DNA from: Streptomyces sp. YIM 130001
GTDB taxonomy: Bacteria > Actinomycetota > Actinomycetes > Streptomycetales > Streptomycetaceae
Assembly (NCBI RefSeq): GCF_003574445.1
Contig: NZ_KZ984552.1
Coordinates: 1-64,000 of the forward strand
Length of the DNA: 64,000 nt
Direction: 5' to 3'
This document shows, piece by piece, positions 1 to 8,565 of the stretch (the first letter of the stretch is position 1; each line of letters begins with the position of its first letter). A program made the position numbers and the translations under genes. The notes beneath the pieces are model-generated. The model was not told the DNA's origin, made no database searches, and saw only the letters and a program-made list of their open reading frames with translations.

Positions 1-1455
1 GTTCAGCCGTCGCACCCGATAGGCGACTCCGCCGTCCACCGGGTGCTCGCCCTCGTAGGTCTGTGCGCGCATCTCGCACCAGGCCGGGATGTCGAGGCGG
101 GCGGCCGCGTCGTCGGACAGGACCGTGACCGTGCCGCCCACCGGCACCCGGCCGATGACCTTCGCCAGCTCGATCACCGGGATCGGGCACCGTTTGCCGA
201 GCGCGTCGACGACCAGGTCCGGCGCCTCGCCCGCATCCCCCGGGCTCGCGTCCGGTGAAACCGCATCCCCGTCCGCGGGCGCCACGGAGCCCGCAGCCGA
301 ATTCCCCGCCGCCGAGGACCCCGCGGCCGGTGCCCCCAGCTTCGCGCGCACCTCCGCCACCACCCCCGGCACCACCTGGAGGAACCGGTCGACGTCGTCC
401 TCCGCGGTACCCAGCGGCAGCGACACCCGGATGTTCCCCTCGCTCAGCACCCCCATCGCCTTCAGCACATGGCTGGGCGTCAGCGTGGAGCTGGTGCACG
501 AGGACCCGGACGACACCGAGAATCCGGCCCGGTCCAGCTCGTGCAGCAAAGTCTCCCCGTCGACATGGAGACAAGAGAACGTCAGCAGATGCGGCAGACG
601 CTGTTCCGGATCACCGACGACCTCGACGTCCGGCACCAGTTCGGCCACACGCCGCCGGATCCGGTCCGTCAACTCGCGCAGCCGGGCCGCTTCTTGGGCC
701 GCCTCCGCCCGTACGGCCCGCAGCGAGGCGGCCGCGGCCACCACCGCCGGAATGTTCTCGAAGCCGGCGGCCCGCCCCGACTCCCGCTCGTCGACCGGCC
801 CTTGCGGCGCGAAGCGCACCCCCTTGCGGACCACGAGCAGACCGACACCGGCGGGCCCGCCCCATTTGTGCGCACTCCCGGCGAGCAGCGACCAGTCACC
901 CGGCACCGGCCCCCACAACAAGGACTGCGCCGCATCCACCAGAAGCGGCACCCCCGCCGCGCGACACGCCGAGGCCACCTCCGCCACCGGCTGTCGCGTC
1001 CCCACCTCGTGGTTGGCCGACTGAAGACATGCCAGGGCGGTGTCCGCCCGCAGCGCCGCGGCGAAGCCCGCCGGATCGACCCGGCCGGCACGGTCGACGC
1101 CCACCTCCACCACCTCGCCGCCGGCCTTCTCGTGCACCGCGGCCGAATGGAGTACGCACGAATGCTCGACGGAGGACACGACGAGGTGACGCCCCACCCG
1201 CGACCGGCCGGCAAGCGCCCCGGACATGGCGGAGTGCACCGCACGCGTACCGGAAGGGGTGAACACCAGCTCGTCCGGGCGGCAGCCCACCGCCTCGGCA
1301 GCGGCCTCGCGCGCGGCATCGAGCAGCAACCGGGCCCGCCGGCCCTCGCGATGGAGCCGGGCAGGGTCCGCCCAGCCCTCGTCCAGCGAGGCCTCGAGGG
1401 CCTGCCGGGCCACCGGATGCAGAGGAACGGAGGAAGCGGCATCGAAGTAGGGCAC
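1..1455 (-). CDS. Cysteine desulfurase (class V aminotransferase) fused to a TusA-like domain; 3' end cut by window edge
   Basis: PLP enzyme expected to take sulfur from L-cysteine as an enzyme-bound persulfide. Reading starts at GTG 1455 (VPYFDAASSVPLHP) and stays open for 485 codons to base 1, so the stop lies just outside. Domain 1 (about residues 1-375) has the class V fold, the PLP lysine in SLLAGSAHKWGG, and a candidate catalytic cysteine in SSGSSCTSS. A low-complexity Ala/Ser/Pro linker leads to a C-terminal TusA/SirA-like domain with the CPxP signature (DALGKRCPIPVIELAK), whose cysteine accepts persulfide sulfur in TusA. The fusion suggests direct hand-over from desulfurase to carrier; the final acceptor cannot be told. 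It is divergent from the ctaC operon. Family certain, substrate pathway inferred. Confidence 0.9.
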   Translation of the reverse strand, partial: MPYFDAASSVPLHPVARQALEASLDEGWADPARLHREGRRARLLLDAAREAAAEAVGCRPDELVFTPSGTRAVHSAMSGALAGRSRVGRHLVVSSVEHSCVLHSAAVHEKAGGEVVEVGVDRAGRVDPAGFAAALRADTALACLQSANHEVGTRQPVAEVASACRAAGVPLLVDAAQSLLWGPVPGDWSLLAGSAHKWGGPAGVGLLVVRKGVRFAPQGPVDERESGRAAGFENIPAVVAAAASLRAVRAEAAQEAARLRELTDRIRRRVAELVPDVEVVGDPEQRLPHLLTFSCLHVDGETLLHELDRAGFSVSSGSSCTSSTLTPSHVLKAMGVLSEGNIRVSLPLGTAEDDVDRFLQVVPGVVAEVRAKLGAPAAGSSAAGNSAAGSVAPADGDAVSPDASPGDAGEAPDLVVDALGKRCPIPVIELAKVIGRVPVGGTVTVLSDDAAARLDIPAWCEMRAQTYEGEHPVDGGVAYRVRRLN

Positions 1456-1825
1456 GCACTCACGCTATCCCCGCCCAGCGGACGGCCCGCGACGGCCCGC
1501 GTCCCCTTCCTTCCGCGGCAGCCGCCACCGCATCCGTGCGACGGTCCACGCGCGACGCGCCGGGTGCCCGATGTGCACCCGCACCGCAGTGAAGCCACCG
1601 TCAGATACCGCGCCGAGGCCCGGACTCGGGGCGCCGCAGCCCCTGCTCACCACCCCTTCGGGGAGTGCCGCGGCGCGTTGGGCACCCTCCCCGCGCGACC
1701 CTAAATAGCGTCCAGTAGGGTTTGGTCCGCATAAACATCCAAACCCTGCCCGTACAGGGTCCGGAGCCCGACCACCTCTAAGGACGAGCCCGGCCGAGCG
1801 GGCGAGACTCTCGGGAAGGCGCTAC
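1456..1825. other. Divergent intergenic region upstream of ctaC
   Basis: 370 bases with no credible gene lie between the divergent desulfurase-TusA gene and ctaC. The part nearer the desulfurase is featureless GC-rich sequence. The part nearer ctaC (from about 1700) is locally AT-richer and holds an inverted repeat at 1717-1747, a second short one at 1744-1759, and a good ribosome binding site (GGGAAGG, 1812-1818). It must carry the promoter of the oxidase operon, but I cannot assign -35/-10 elements with confidence. Confidence 0.6.
1717..1747. promoter_or_regulatory. Inverted repeat upstream of ctaC
   Basis: AGGGTTTGG (1717-1725) and CCAAACCCT (1739-1747) form a perfect 9-bp inverted repeat separated by a 13-base AT-rich spacer (TCCGCATAAACAT). 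It lies about 80-110 bases before the ctaC start. It could be a regulator's operator or a 5'-UTR hairpin. It does not match the Rex consensus I know. Confidence 0.45.
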
Positions 1826-2818
1826 GTGAGTCCCAACGGCTCCGACCTCCCCCATCGCCTGAAGGGCGTGGGCGGTACCCCCATGTCGCGGCGCCCGATG
1901 CGGCGGAAGCTGCTCCAGGCAATGACTGCGGGCCTGATCCTGGCATCCGCCACAGGTTGCACATACAAGGACTTTCCCCGCCTTGGTATGCCCACCCCGA
2001 CGACGGAGGAGGCGCCGCGGATCCTGTCACTCTGGCAGGGCTCGTGGGCGGCAGCTCTCGTCACGGGTGTGCTCGTATGGGGCCTGATCCTGTGGAGCGT
2101 GATCTTCCACCGGCGCAGCCGCACCAAGATCGAGGTTCCTCAGCAGACGCGGTACAACATGCCCATCGAGGCGCTGTACACCGTGGTTCCGCTGATCATC
2201 GTCTCCGTCCTCTTCTACTTCACCGCTCGGGACGAGTCGAAGCTCCTCGCACTCTCGGACAAACCGACTCACACGGTCAATGTGGTCGGATTCCAGTGGA
2301 GCTGGGCCTTCAACTACGTCGAGGACGTCGAAGGCTCGAACGGCGACGCGAAGAAGGACGAGAACCTCAAGGCGATCCCCAACCGGCTCGTCGAGCAGTT
2401 CCCGGACAACGCGGGCGGTGTGCACCACGTCGGTACTCCCGGCGAGCGCAACCCGCAGAACAACAACCCGGGCCCGACGCTGTGGCTGCCGAAGGGGGAG
2501 AAGGTCCGGTTCGTCCTGACCTCCCGTGACGTCATCCACTCCTTCTGGGTGGTGCCGTTCCTCATGAAGCAGGACGTCATCCCGGGACACACCAACACCT
2601 TCGAGGTGACCCCCAACAAGGAGGGCACCTTCATGGGTAAGTGCGCCGAGCTCTGCGGCGTCGATCACTCCCGGATGCTCTTCAACGTCAAGGTCGTCTC
2701 CCCCGAGCGCTACCAGCAGCACCTGGAGGAGCTGGCCAAGAAGGGCCAGACCGGCTACGTCCCGTCAGGCATCGAGCAGACGGACCCGGCCAGGAATGCG
2801 GAGAAGAACCAACTGTGA
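1826..2818 (+). CDS. ctaC: Cytochrome c oxidase subunit II (aa3-type)
   Basis: Carries the CuA centre that accepts electrons from the cytochrome bc1 complex and passes them to subunit I. The 330-residue product has a lipoprotein-like signal with a lipobox cysteine near residue 45 (ASATGC), two membrane helices (about 67-92 and 113-133) and an extracellular cupredoxin domain. CuA ligands are visible in [12 protein letters not shown] (C273, C277, H281, M284), with a further histidine in [11 protein letters not shown] 1826 is preferred because GGGAAGG sits 8 bases upstream; ATG 1883 is a weaker alternative. Its stop overlaps the ctaD start (GTGA), indicating translational coupling in ctaC-ctaD-ctaF. 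Confidence 0.97.
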   Translation: MSPNGSDLPHRLKGVGGTPMSRRPMRRKLLQAMTAGLILASATGCTYKDFPRLGMPTPTTEEAPRILSLWQGSWAAALVTGVLVWGLILWSVIFHRRSRTKIEVPQQTRYNMPIEALYTVVPLIIVSVLFYFTARDESKLLALSDKPTHTVNVVGFQWSWAFNYVEDVEGSNGDAKKDENLKAIPNRLVEQFPDNAGGVHHVGTPGERNPQNNNPGPTLWLPKGEKVRFVLTSRDVIHSFWVVPFLMKQDVIPGHTNTFEVTPNKEGTFMGKCAELCGVDHSRMLFNVKVVSPERYQQHLEELAKKGQTGYVPSGIEQTDPARNAEKNQL

Positions 2819-4551
2819 GCATCCTCAATGAACCCCAGGGTGCCGCCGCAGCCGACGACTCATACGAGGACGAGCTGCCGGTACGGCGCAAGGAGCCGGG
2901 CAACGTCGTCATCAAGTGGCTCACCACCACTGACCACAAGACGATCGGTTCGCTCTACCTGATCACGTCGTTCGCGTTCTTCTGCATCGGCGGCGTGATG
3001 GCGCTGTTCATGCGCGCCGAACTCGCCCGTCCCGGCACGCAGATCATGTCGAACGAGCAGTTCAACCAGGCGTTCACGATGCACGGCACGATCATGCTGC
3101 TGATGTTCGCGACGCCGCTGTTCGCCGGCTTCGCGAACTGGATCATGCCGCTGCAGATCGGCGCCCCCGATGTGGCGTTCCCGCGGCTGAACATGTTCGC
3201 CTACTGGCTCTACCTGTTCGGCTCGATCATCGCGGTGGCCGGCTTCCTCACCCCGCAGGGTGCGGCCGACTTCGGATGGTTCGCGTACTCACCGCTGTCC
3301 GACGCGGTCCGGTCACCGGGCGTCGGCGCCGACATGTGGATCATGGGTCTGGCCTTCTCCGGTTTCGGTACGATCCTCGGGTCGGTCAACTTCATCACCA
3401 CGATCATCTGCATGCGCGCCCCCGGCATGACGATGTTCCGGATGCCGATCTTCACCTGGAACGTCCTGCTCACCGGTGTGCTCGTGCTGCTCGCCTTCCC
3501 GGTGCTCGCCGCCGCGCTGTTCGCCCTGGAGGCGGACCGGAAATTCGGGGCGCAGATCTTCAGTCCGGAGAACGGAGGTTCGCTGCTCTGGCAGCATCTG
3601 TTCTGGTTCTTCGGGCATCCAGAGGTGTACATCATCGCCTTGCCGTTCTTCGGCATCGTCTCCGAGGTCATTCCGGTCTTCTCGCGGAAGCCGATCTTCG
3701 GTTACTCGGGTCTGGTGGGCGCGACGATCGCCATCGCCGGTCTCTCGGTGACGGTGTGGGCGCACCACATGTACGTGACGGGCGGCGTCCTCTTGCCGTT
3801 CTTCTCCTTCATGACGTTCCTCATCGCGGTGCCGACCGGTGTGAAGTTCTTCAACTGGATCGGAACGATGTGGAAGGGCTCGTTGTCCTTCGAGACACCG
3901 ATGCTCTGGTCGATCGGCTTCCTGATCACCTTCCTCTTCGGTGGTCTGACGGGTGTCATCCTGGCCTCGCCGCCGATGGACTTCCACGTCTCCGACTCGT
4001 ACTTCGTGGTGGCGCACTTCCACTACGTGGTGTTCGGCACCGTGGTGTTCGCGATGTTCGCCGGATTCCACTTCTGGTGGCCGAAGTTCACCGGCAAGAT
4101 GCTGGACGAGCGTCTCGGCAAGATCACCTTCTGGACGCTGTTCATCGGATTCCACGGCACGTTCCTGGTCCAGCACTGGCTGGGTGCCGAGGGCATGCCG
4201 CGCCGGTACCCGGACTACCTCGCGGCCGACGGGTTCACCGCGCTGAACACCATCTCCACGATCAGCTCGTTCCTGCTCGGCCTGTCGATGCTGCCGTTCT
4301 TCTACAACATCTGGAAGACGGCCAAGTACGGCAAGAAGATCGAGGTCGACGACCCGTGGGGCTACGGCCGCTCGCTCGAGTGGGCGACGTCCTGCCCGCC
4401 GCCGCGGCACAACTTCCTCACCCTGCCGCGGATCCGGTCCGAATCCCCGGCGTTCGACCTGCACCACCCTGAGATCTCCGCCATCGACCAGCTCGGGCAC
4501 TCCGGGCACGGGGCCTCGGCCCTCTCCGGCAGCAAGGAGGCCGGCAAGTGA
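2815..4551 (+). CDS. ctaD: Cytochrome c oxidase subunit I
   Basis: Catalytic subunit of the aa3 oxidase, holding heme a, heme a3 and CuB; it reduces oxygen to water and pumps protons. 578 residues with about twelve membrane helices. The family signature [17 protein letters not shown] carries the CuB histidine and the cross-linked tyrosine, AHHMY supplies the paired CuB histidines, and AHFHYVVFG supplies the heme ligand histidines. The GTG start overlaps the ctaC stop by four bases, and the following ctaF overlaps this gene's stop in the same way, so the three subunits are translated as a unit. The C-terminal tail after residue 540 is cytoplasmic. Confidence 0.98.
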   Translation: MSILNEPQGAAAADDSYEDELPVRRKEPGNVVIKWLTTTDHKTIGSLYLITSFAFFCIGGVMALFMRAELARPGTQIMSNEQFNQAFTMHGTIMLLMFATPLFAGFANWIMPLQIGAPDVAFPRLNMFAYWLYLFGSIIAVAGFLTPQGAADFGWFAYSPLSDAVRSPGVGADMWIMGLAFSGFGTILGSVNFITTIICMRAPGMTMFRMPIFTWNVLLTGVLVLLAFPVLAAALFALEADRKFGAQIFSPENGGSLLWQHLFWFFGHPEVYIIALPFFGIVSEVIPVFSRKPIFGYSGLVGATIAIAGLSVTVWAHHMYVTGGVLLPFFSFMTFLIAVPTGVKFFNWIGTMWKGSLSFETPMLWSIGFLITFLFGGLTGVILASPPMDFHVSDSYFVVAHFHYVVFGTVVFAMFAGFHFWWPKFTGKMLDERLGKITFWTLFIGFHGTFLVQHWLGAEGMPRRYPDYLAADGFTALNTISTISSFLLGLSMLPFFYNIWKTAKYGKKIEVDDPWGYGRSLEWATSCPPPRHNFLTLPRIRSESPAFDLHHPEISAIDQLGHSGHGASALSGSKEAGK

Positions 4552-4946
4552 AGATCCAGGGCAAGATGTTCCTGTGGCTGAGCGCCTTCATCCTGATCGT
4601 CGCCGTCGTGTACGGCTACTGGTCGAAGGAGCCGGTCGGCACCACGGCGCTGGTCCTGTCCTTCGGACTGAGCGTGATGATCGGCTTCTACCTGGCCTTC
4701 ACGGCCCGGCGGGTCGACTCCATGGCGCAGGACAACAAAGAGGCCGACGTCGCGGACGAGGCCGGCGAGGTGGGGTTCTTCTCCCCGCACAGCTGGCAGC
4801 CTCTCTCGCTCGCCGTCGGTGGCGCTCTGGCCTTCCTGGGCGTCGCGATCGGCTGGTGGCTGCTGTTCTTCTCGGCGCCGCTGCTGCTGATCGGCCTGTG
4901 GGGCTGGGTCTTCGAGTACTACCGCGGAGAGAGCCAGAACCAGTAG
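4548..4946 (+). CDS. ctaF: Cytochrome c oxidase subunit IV (actinobacterial type)
   Basis: Small membrane subunit found in actinobacterial cytochrome c oxidases, thought to stabilise the bcc-aa3 supercomplex. 132 residues with four predicted membrane helices in two hairpins (about 5-22, 30-50, 82-100, 101-118), separated by a charged loop. It begins at GTG 4548, overlapping the ctaD stop, and is the last gene of the ctaCDF unit before the hairpin at 4965-5004. Length and position match the family. Confidence 0.93.
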   Translation: MKIQGKMFLWLSAFILIVAVVYGYWSKEPVGTTALVLSFGLSVMIGFYLAFTARRVDSMAQDNKEADVADEAGEVGFFSPHSWQPLSLAVGGALAFLGVAIGWWLLFFSAPLLLIGLWGWVFEYYRGESQNQ

Positions 4947-4964
4947 CACACCGCACTGCCCGAG

Positions 4965-5004
4965 GGACCCGGACACTCCATCAGGAGGTCCGGGTCCTTC
5001 CTTT
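4965..5004 (+). terminator. Terminator hairpin after ctaF
   Basis: GGACCCGGAC (4965-4974) pairs with GTCCGGGTCC (4988-4997). An inner CTCC/GGAG pair extends the stem to about 14 bp with one bulged base and an ATCA loop, followed by TTCCTTTG. The position 19 bases after the ctaF stop fits an intrinsic terminator. A second 11-bp inverted repeat (5011-5021/5028-5038, loop TCGTAC) follows and may reinforce it or serve the next gene. Confidence 0.75.
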
Positions 5005-5074
5005 GCCGTATCGGGTGACCCTCGTACGGGTCACCCGACGCGCCGGAATTGACGGTGGTTCATACCGTCGGACC

Positions 5075-6331
5075 ATGAGCCACTCACCGCGAATCCGCAC
5101 GGTACTGAGCTGCACGCTCGTTGTCGTCGCCCTCGGGGCGGGCGCCGCGGGCTGCGGCAGCTCCGACGGCCATCCGCTCTCGGCGCAGCCGTACGACGCG
5201 GCGGGGCAGGTCGACTTCAACGGTCCCTCCGAAGGCAAGAAGGCCGACCCGGACAAGCCCATCGAGGTCACCGCGCAGGGCGAGGACGGCCGCATCACCG
5301 ATGTGACGGCCACCGACGCCGCCGGCCGCTACGTGGCCGGCGAACTCTCCGCGGACGGCACCCGCTGGCACTCCACGGCGTCGCTGGCGGCCGAGGCCAC
5401 GTACACGGTGCAGGTCAGCACCGAGAACGAGGACGGCTCGCCCGGCCGCAAGCAGCTCACCTTCGATACGGGCGTCGCCAAGAAGAAGCAACTGAAGGTG
5501 GAGTTCGGCCCGGAGAAGGGGACCTACGGAGTGGGCCAGCCCGTCACCGCCGAGCTCAGTGAGCCGGTCAAGGGCAAGGAGGCCAGGTCCATCGTCGAAC
5601 GCGCCCTCAAGGTGCGCTCGCAGCCCGTCACCGAGGGCACCTGGCACTGGGTGGACAGCGAGAAGCTGCACTACCGCCCGAAGGAGTACTGGCCGGCCAA
5701 CGCGACCATCGACGTCAGCTCGAACCTGCGCGGCATCAAGGTCACGGACAAGCTCAGGGGCGGTGAGTCCAAGCCGCTGAAGCTGAAGACGGGCGACCGG
5801 GTCGAGGCCGTCGCGGACGCCGGCGCGCACTACATGACGGTGTACCGCAACGGCGAGGAGATCAACTCGATCCCGGTGACGACCGGCAAGCCCGGCTACT
5901 CCACCCGCAACGGCACCAAAGTGGTGCTCGGCAAGGAGTACTTCGTCCGGATGCGCGGGACCAGCATCGGCATCGCCGAGGGCACCTCGGACTCGTACGA
6001 CCTGCCGGTGTACTACGCGACGAGACTCACCGACACGGGTGAGTACGTGCACGCGGCACCGTGGTCGGTGGGCTCGCAGGGAGCGGCCAACGTCAGCCAC
6101 GGCTGCGTGGGCATGAGCACCGGGAACGCCGCCTGGTTCTACGAGACCGTCCGCCAGGGCGACCTGGTGAAGACCGTCAACAGCGAGGGCGAGGACATGC
6201 CCGCCTTCGGCAATGGTCTCGGTGACTGGAATCTCAGCTGGGACAAGTGGCGTGCGGGCAGTGCCGTGTTCGGTGACACGCCCGTCGGTCGCAGCAAGGT
6301 CGATGCAGCCCGGCTCCGGCCGCAGGTCTGA
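5075..6331 (+). CDS. L,D-transpeptidase (YkuD domain) lipoprotein
   Basis: Secreted peptidoglycan cross-linking enzyme that forms 3-3 peptide bridges. 418 residues: a lipoprotein signal with lipobox cysteine at about residue 27 (GAGAAGC), Ig-like domains (about 40-265) as in mycobacterial LdtA/LdtB-type enzymes, and a C-terminal YkuD catalytic domain. The catalytic cysteine is in SHGCVGM (about C344). ATG 5075 is chosen because it gives a proper n-region and signal; the frame is open upstream but without signal features. It lies alone between ctaCDF and a convergent receiver-like gene, separating the two halves of the oxidase gene set. Confidence 0.93.
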   Translation: MSHSPRIRTVLSCTLVVVALGAGAAGCGSSDGHPLSAQPYDAAGQVDFNGPSEGKKADPDKPIEVTAQGEDGRITDVTATDAAGRYVAGELSADGTRWHSTASLAAEATYTVQVSTENEDGSPGRKQLTFDTGVAKKKQLKVEFGPEKGTYGVGQPVTAELSEPVKGKEARSIVERALKVRSQPVTEGTWHWVDSEKLHYRPKEYWPANATIDVSSNLRGIKVTDKLRGGESKPLKLKTGDRVEAVADAGAHYMTVYRNGEEINSIPVTTGKPGYSTRNGTKVVLGKEYFVRMRGTSIGIAEGTSDSYDLPVYYATRLTDTGEYVHAAPWSVGSQGAANVSHGCVGMSTGNAAWFYETVRQGDLVKTVNSEGEDMPAFGNGLGDWNLSWDKWRAGSAVFGDTPVGRSKVDAARLRPQV

Positions 6332-6341
6332 GCCGGATGCC

Positions 6342-6369
6342 GCCCGGGCGCCGGAGACGACGCCCGGGC
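6342..6369. terminator. Hairpin between convergent genes
   Basis: GCCCGGGCG (6342-6350) and CGCCCGGGC (6361-6369) make a perfect 9-bp stem with a 10-base loop, just after the transpeptidase stop and before the end of the convergent receiver-like gene. It could act as a terminator for either strand; there is no strong T tract. Confidence 0.5.
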
Positions 6370-6432
6370 CGTCGGCCGTACCGAAGCTCCCGTGGGTGCG
6401 TGGGACGGCCGCAGGGAGGCAGCCGGCGGCTC

Positions 6433-6834
6433 TCAGGCCCCGACGGCTGTACGGGCGCGCAGCAGCTGCGCCAGCGCGGAGGCGAACTCGACGGGCTCGA
6501 CGGGCAGCGTCACGGCCGCGTCGGCACGGCTCCAGGTGGCCAGCCAGGCGTCCTGGGGGCGTCCGATGAGCAGCAGTACGGGCGGGCAGTTGAAGATCTC
6601 GTCCTTGATCTGCCGGCAGACACCCATGCCACCCGCCGGAGCGGTCTCGCCGTCCAGGACGCAGACGTCCACGCCGCCGTTGTCCAGCTCCTTGAGGACC
6701 GCGGGCAACGTGGCGCACTCGATGAACTCGACCTGGGGCACGTCCGTCGCCGGGCGCCGTCCCGTGGCCAGTCGCACCTGCTCGCGGGTGTTGGCGTCGT
6801 CGCTGTAGACCAGGACCGTGGCGGTCGCCTGCAT
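6433..6834 (-). CDS. Stand-alone receiver-like domain protein (atypical response regulator)
   Basis: 133 residues covering little more than one CheY-like domain with no output domain. The N-terminal acidic pair is present (VYSDDANTR, residues 11-12) and there is a candidate phospho-acceptor aspartate in DVCVLDGETA. Where receivers normally have a conserved lysine followed by proline, the sequence reads AAVTLPVEP, so the lysine appears to be missing. Phosphorylation may therefore be weak or absent and the protein may act as a pseudo-receiver. It is transcribed away from ctaE; no partner kinase gene is adjacent. Function unknown. Confidence 0.7.
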   Translation of the reverse strand: MQATATVLVYSDDANTREQVRLATGRRPATDVPQVEFIECATLPAVLKELDNGGVDVCVLDGETAPAGGMGVCRQIKDEIFNCPPVLLLIGRPQDAWLATWSRADAAVTLPVEPVEFASALAQLLRARTAVGA

Positions 6835-7046
6835 CGTTCCTCCGTGACTGCGCTGTCAGTTGGCCATCCGGGCGGTCGGAGCCATCGGCCCCGTGAGGGC
6901 TGTGACGGTCATGAACCGATGGCCGGATGCTACTCCGTCCAACACCCCGTCAACACCGGTAAGGACAGGCCTTCGATGGGCCATCCGGGCTGGACATCGG
7001 GGTGGAACACTCCGAACGGCACCCCCCGGGGTGAGGGCGGGATAAG

Positions 7047-7067
7047 CGACCGACATAATGTCGGTCG
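7047..7067. promoter_or_regulatory. Palindrome spanning the ctaE start codon
   Basis: CGACCGACA (7047-7055) and TGTCGGTCG (7059-7067) form a perfect 9-bp inverted repeat with the spacer TAA. ATG 7058 straddles spacer and right arm. The CATAAT at 7054-7059 also resembles a -10 hexamer; if so, the in-frame GTG at 7067 would be a leaderless start. The remainder of the 223-base gap from 6835 shows nothing else I can name. Confidence 0.45.
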
Positions 7068-7678
7068 TGGCGACAGCAACGACAGTAGATACCGGGCACG
7101 CGCACCCGTCGGTCAATCGGCCGAACCTCACCAGCGTCGGAACCATCATCTGGCTGAGTTCCGAGCTGATGTTCTTCGCGGCCCTTTTCGCGATGTACTT
7201 CACCCTGCGTTCGGTTACGGGTGCCGAGCACTGGAAGGAAATGGCCTCGGCCCTCAACTTCCCGTTCTCCCTCACGAACACCACGATCCTGGTGCTCTCC
7301 TCCCTCACCTGCCAGCTCGGCGTTTTCGCCGCCGAGCGCGGGGACGTGAAGAAGCTCCGGATGTGGTTCATCGTGACCTTCATCATGGGATCGGTGTTCA
7401 TCGGAGGTCAGGTCCTCGAGTACACGGAGCTGGTCAAGCACGAGGGGCTCTCCCTCTCGTCCGACCCGTACGGCTCCGTGTTCTACCTGACCACCGGGTT
7501 CCACGGCCTGCATGTGACGGGTGGGCTCATCGCCTTCCTGCTGGTCCTCGGGAGGACCTATGCGGCCAAGAGGTTCACCCACGAGCAGGCAACCGCCGCC
7601 ATCGTCGTGTCCTACTACTGGCACTTCGTCGATGTCGTCTGGATCGGCCTCTTCGCCACGATCTACATGATCAAGTAA
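7058..7678 (+). CDS. ctaE: Cytochrome c oxidase subunit III
   Basis: Membrane subunit of the aa3 oxidase that stabilises the catalytic core. 206 residues with five predicted membrane helices, as in the short actinobacterial form; family sequence such as [15 protein letters not shown] and [10 protein letters not shown] is evident. ATG 7058 has no good ribosome binding site (GGGCGGGA is about 15 bases away) and lies in a palindrome; GTG 7067 is an in-frame alternative three codons downstream. It is the first gene of ctaE-qcrC-qcrA-qcrB, so oxidase subunit III is expressed with the bc1 complex rather than with subunits I, II and IV, as in mycobacteria. Confidence 0.96.
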   Translation: MSVVATATTVDTGHAHPSVNRPNLTSVGTIIWLSSELMFFAALFAMYFTLRSVTGAEHWKEMASALNFPFSLTNTTILVLSSLTCQLGVFAAERGDVKKLRMWFIVTFIMGSVFIGGQVLEYTELVKHEGLSLSSDPYGSVFYLTTGFHGLHVTGGLIAFLLVLGRTYAAKRFTHEQATAAIVVSYYWHFVDVVWIGLFATIYMIK

Positions 7679-7755
7679 ACGGGCGCCGCACCGGCGGCAC
7701 ATCCGGACACAGTCCAGAAGCATCGACGCAGAAGATCCTGACACCGGGGTAATCC

Positions 7756-8565
7756 GTGAAAAAGCTCTCCGCACGACGACGCCATCCGCTGGCGGCGCTC
7801 GTCGTCCTACTCCTCGCGCTGGCGGCTACCGGGGGGCTGTACGCCGCGTTCGCGCCGGCGGACAAGGCGCAGGCCGAAGAAACCGCCCAGTCCCTCGCCA
7901 TCGACGAGGGTAAGAAGCTGTACTCCGTGGGCTGCTCCAGCTGCCACGGAACCGGCGGTCAGGGCAGTTCCGACGGCCCCAGCCTGGTGGGCGTCGGCTC
8001 CGCAGCCGTCGACTTCCAGGTGAGCACGGGCCGGATGCCGGCCCAGCAGCCCGGCGCCCAGGTGCCCAAGAAGAAGGCCATCTACTCGCAGGCGGAGGTC
8101 GACCAGCTCTCGGCGTACATCGCGTCGCTCGGTGCCGGTCCGGTCACGCCCACCGAGAAGCAGTACAACCCCGAGGGCGCCGACATCGGCAAGGGTGGCG
8201 AGCTGTTCCGCAACAACTGCGCGCAGTGCCACAACTTCACCGGTAAGGGCGGCGCACTCACCCACGGCAAGTACGCACCGGATCTTGCGGACGTCTCGCC
8301 CAAGCACATCTACGAGGCCATGCAGACCGGCCCGCAGAACATGCCGTCCTTCCCCGACACCACGATGCCGGAGCAGCAGAAGCGCGACATCATCGGCTAC
8401 CTCGAGTCGGTCAACAGCGACAAGACCGACAACCCCGGCGGGCTCACCCTGGGCGGCCTCGGTCCGGTCAGTGAGGGTCTGTTCGCCTGGATCTTCGGTC
8501 TCGGCATGATGATCGCCGTCGCCGTCTGGGTTGCCGCGCGGACCGCAAAGGCCAGGAAGTCATGA
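7756..8565 (+). CDS. qcrC: Cytochrome bc1 complex diheme cytochrome c subunit
   Basis: Membrane-bound diheme cytochrome c that carries electrons from the bc1 complex to the CuA site, replacing a soluble cytochrome c. 269 residues: N-terminal membrane anchor (about 10-33), two cytochrome c domains with CxxCH heme sites C60-S-S-C63-H64 and C155-A-Q-C158-H159, and a C-terminal anchor (about 243-262). The GTG start follows 77 bases after ctaE. Its stop overlaps the qcrA start (ATGA). Confidence 0.97.
   Translation: MKKLSARRRHPLAALVVLLLALAATGGLYAAFAPADKAQAEETAQSLAIDEGKKLYSVGCSSCHGTGGQGSSDGPSLVGVGSAAVDFQVSTGRMPAQQPGAQVPKKKAIYSQAEVDQLSAYIASLGAGPVTPTEKQYNPEGADIGKGGELFRNNCAQCHNFTGKGGALTHGKYAPDLADVSPKHIYEAMQTGPQNMPSFPDTTMPEQQKRDIIGYLESVNSDKTDNPGGLTLGGLGPVSEGLFAWIFGLGMMIAVAVWVAARTAKARKS

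Noticed and set aside
1717..1747. Rex operator before ctaC
   Set aside because: The repeat AGGGTTTGG/CCAAACCCT does not fit the TTGTGAA-N4-TTCACAA pattern of Rex sites.
5084..6718. Long minus-strand open frame of 544 codons over the transpeptidase gene
   Set aside because: Composition is an antisense artefact of GC-biased codons; the plus-strand frame has a lipobox, a YkuD motif and a convincing start.
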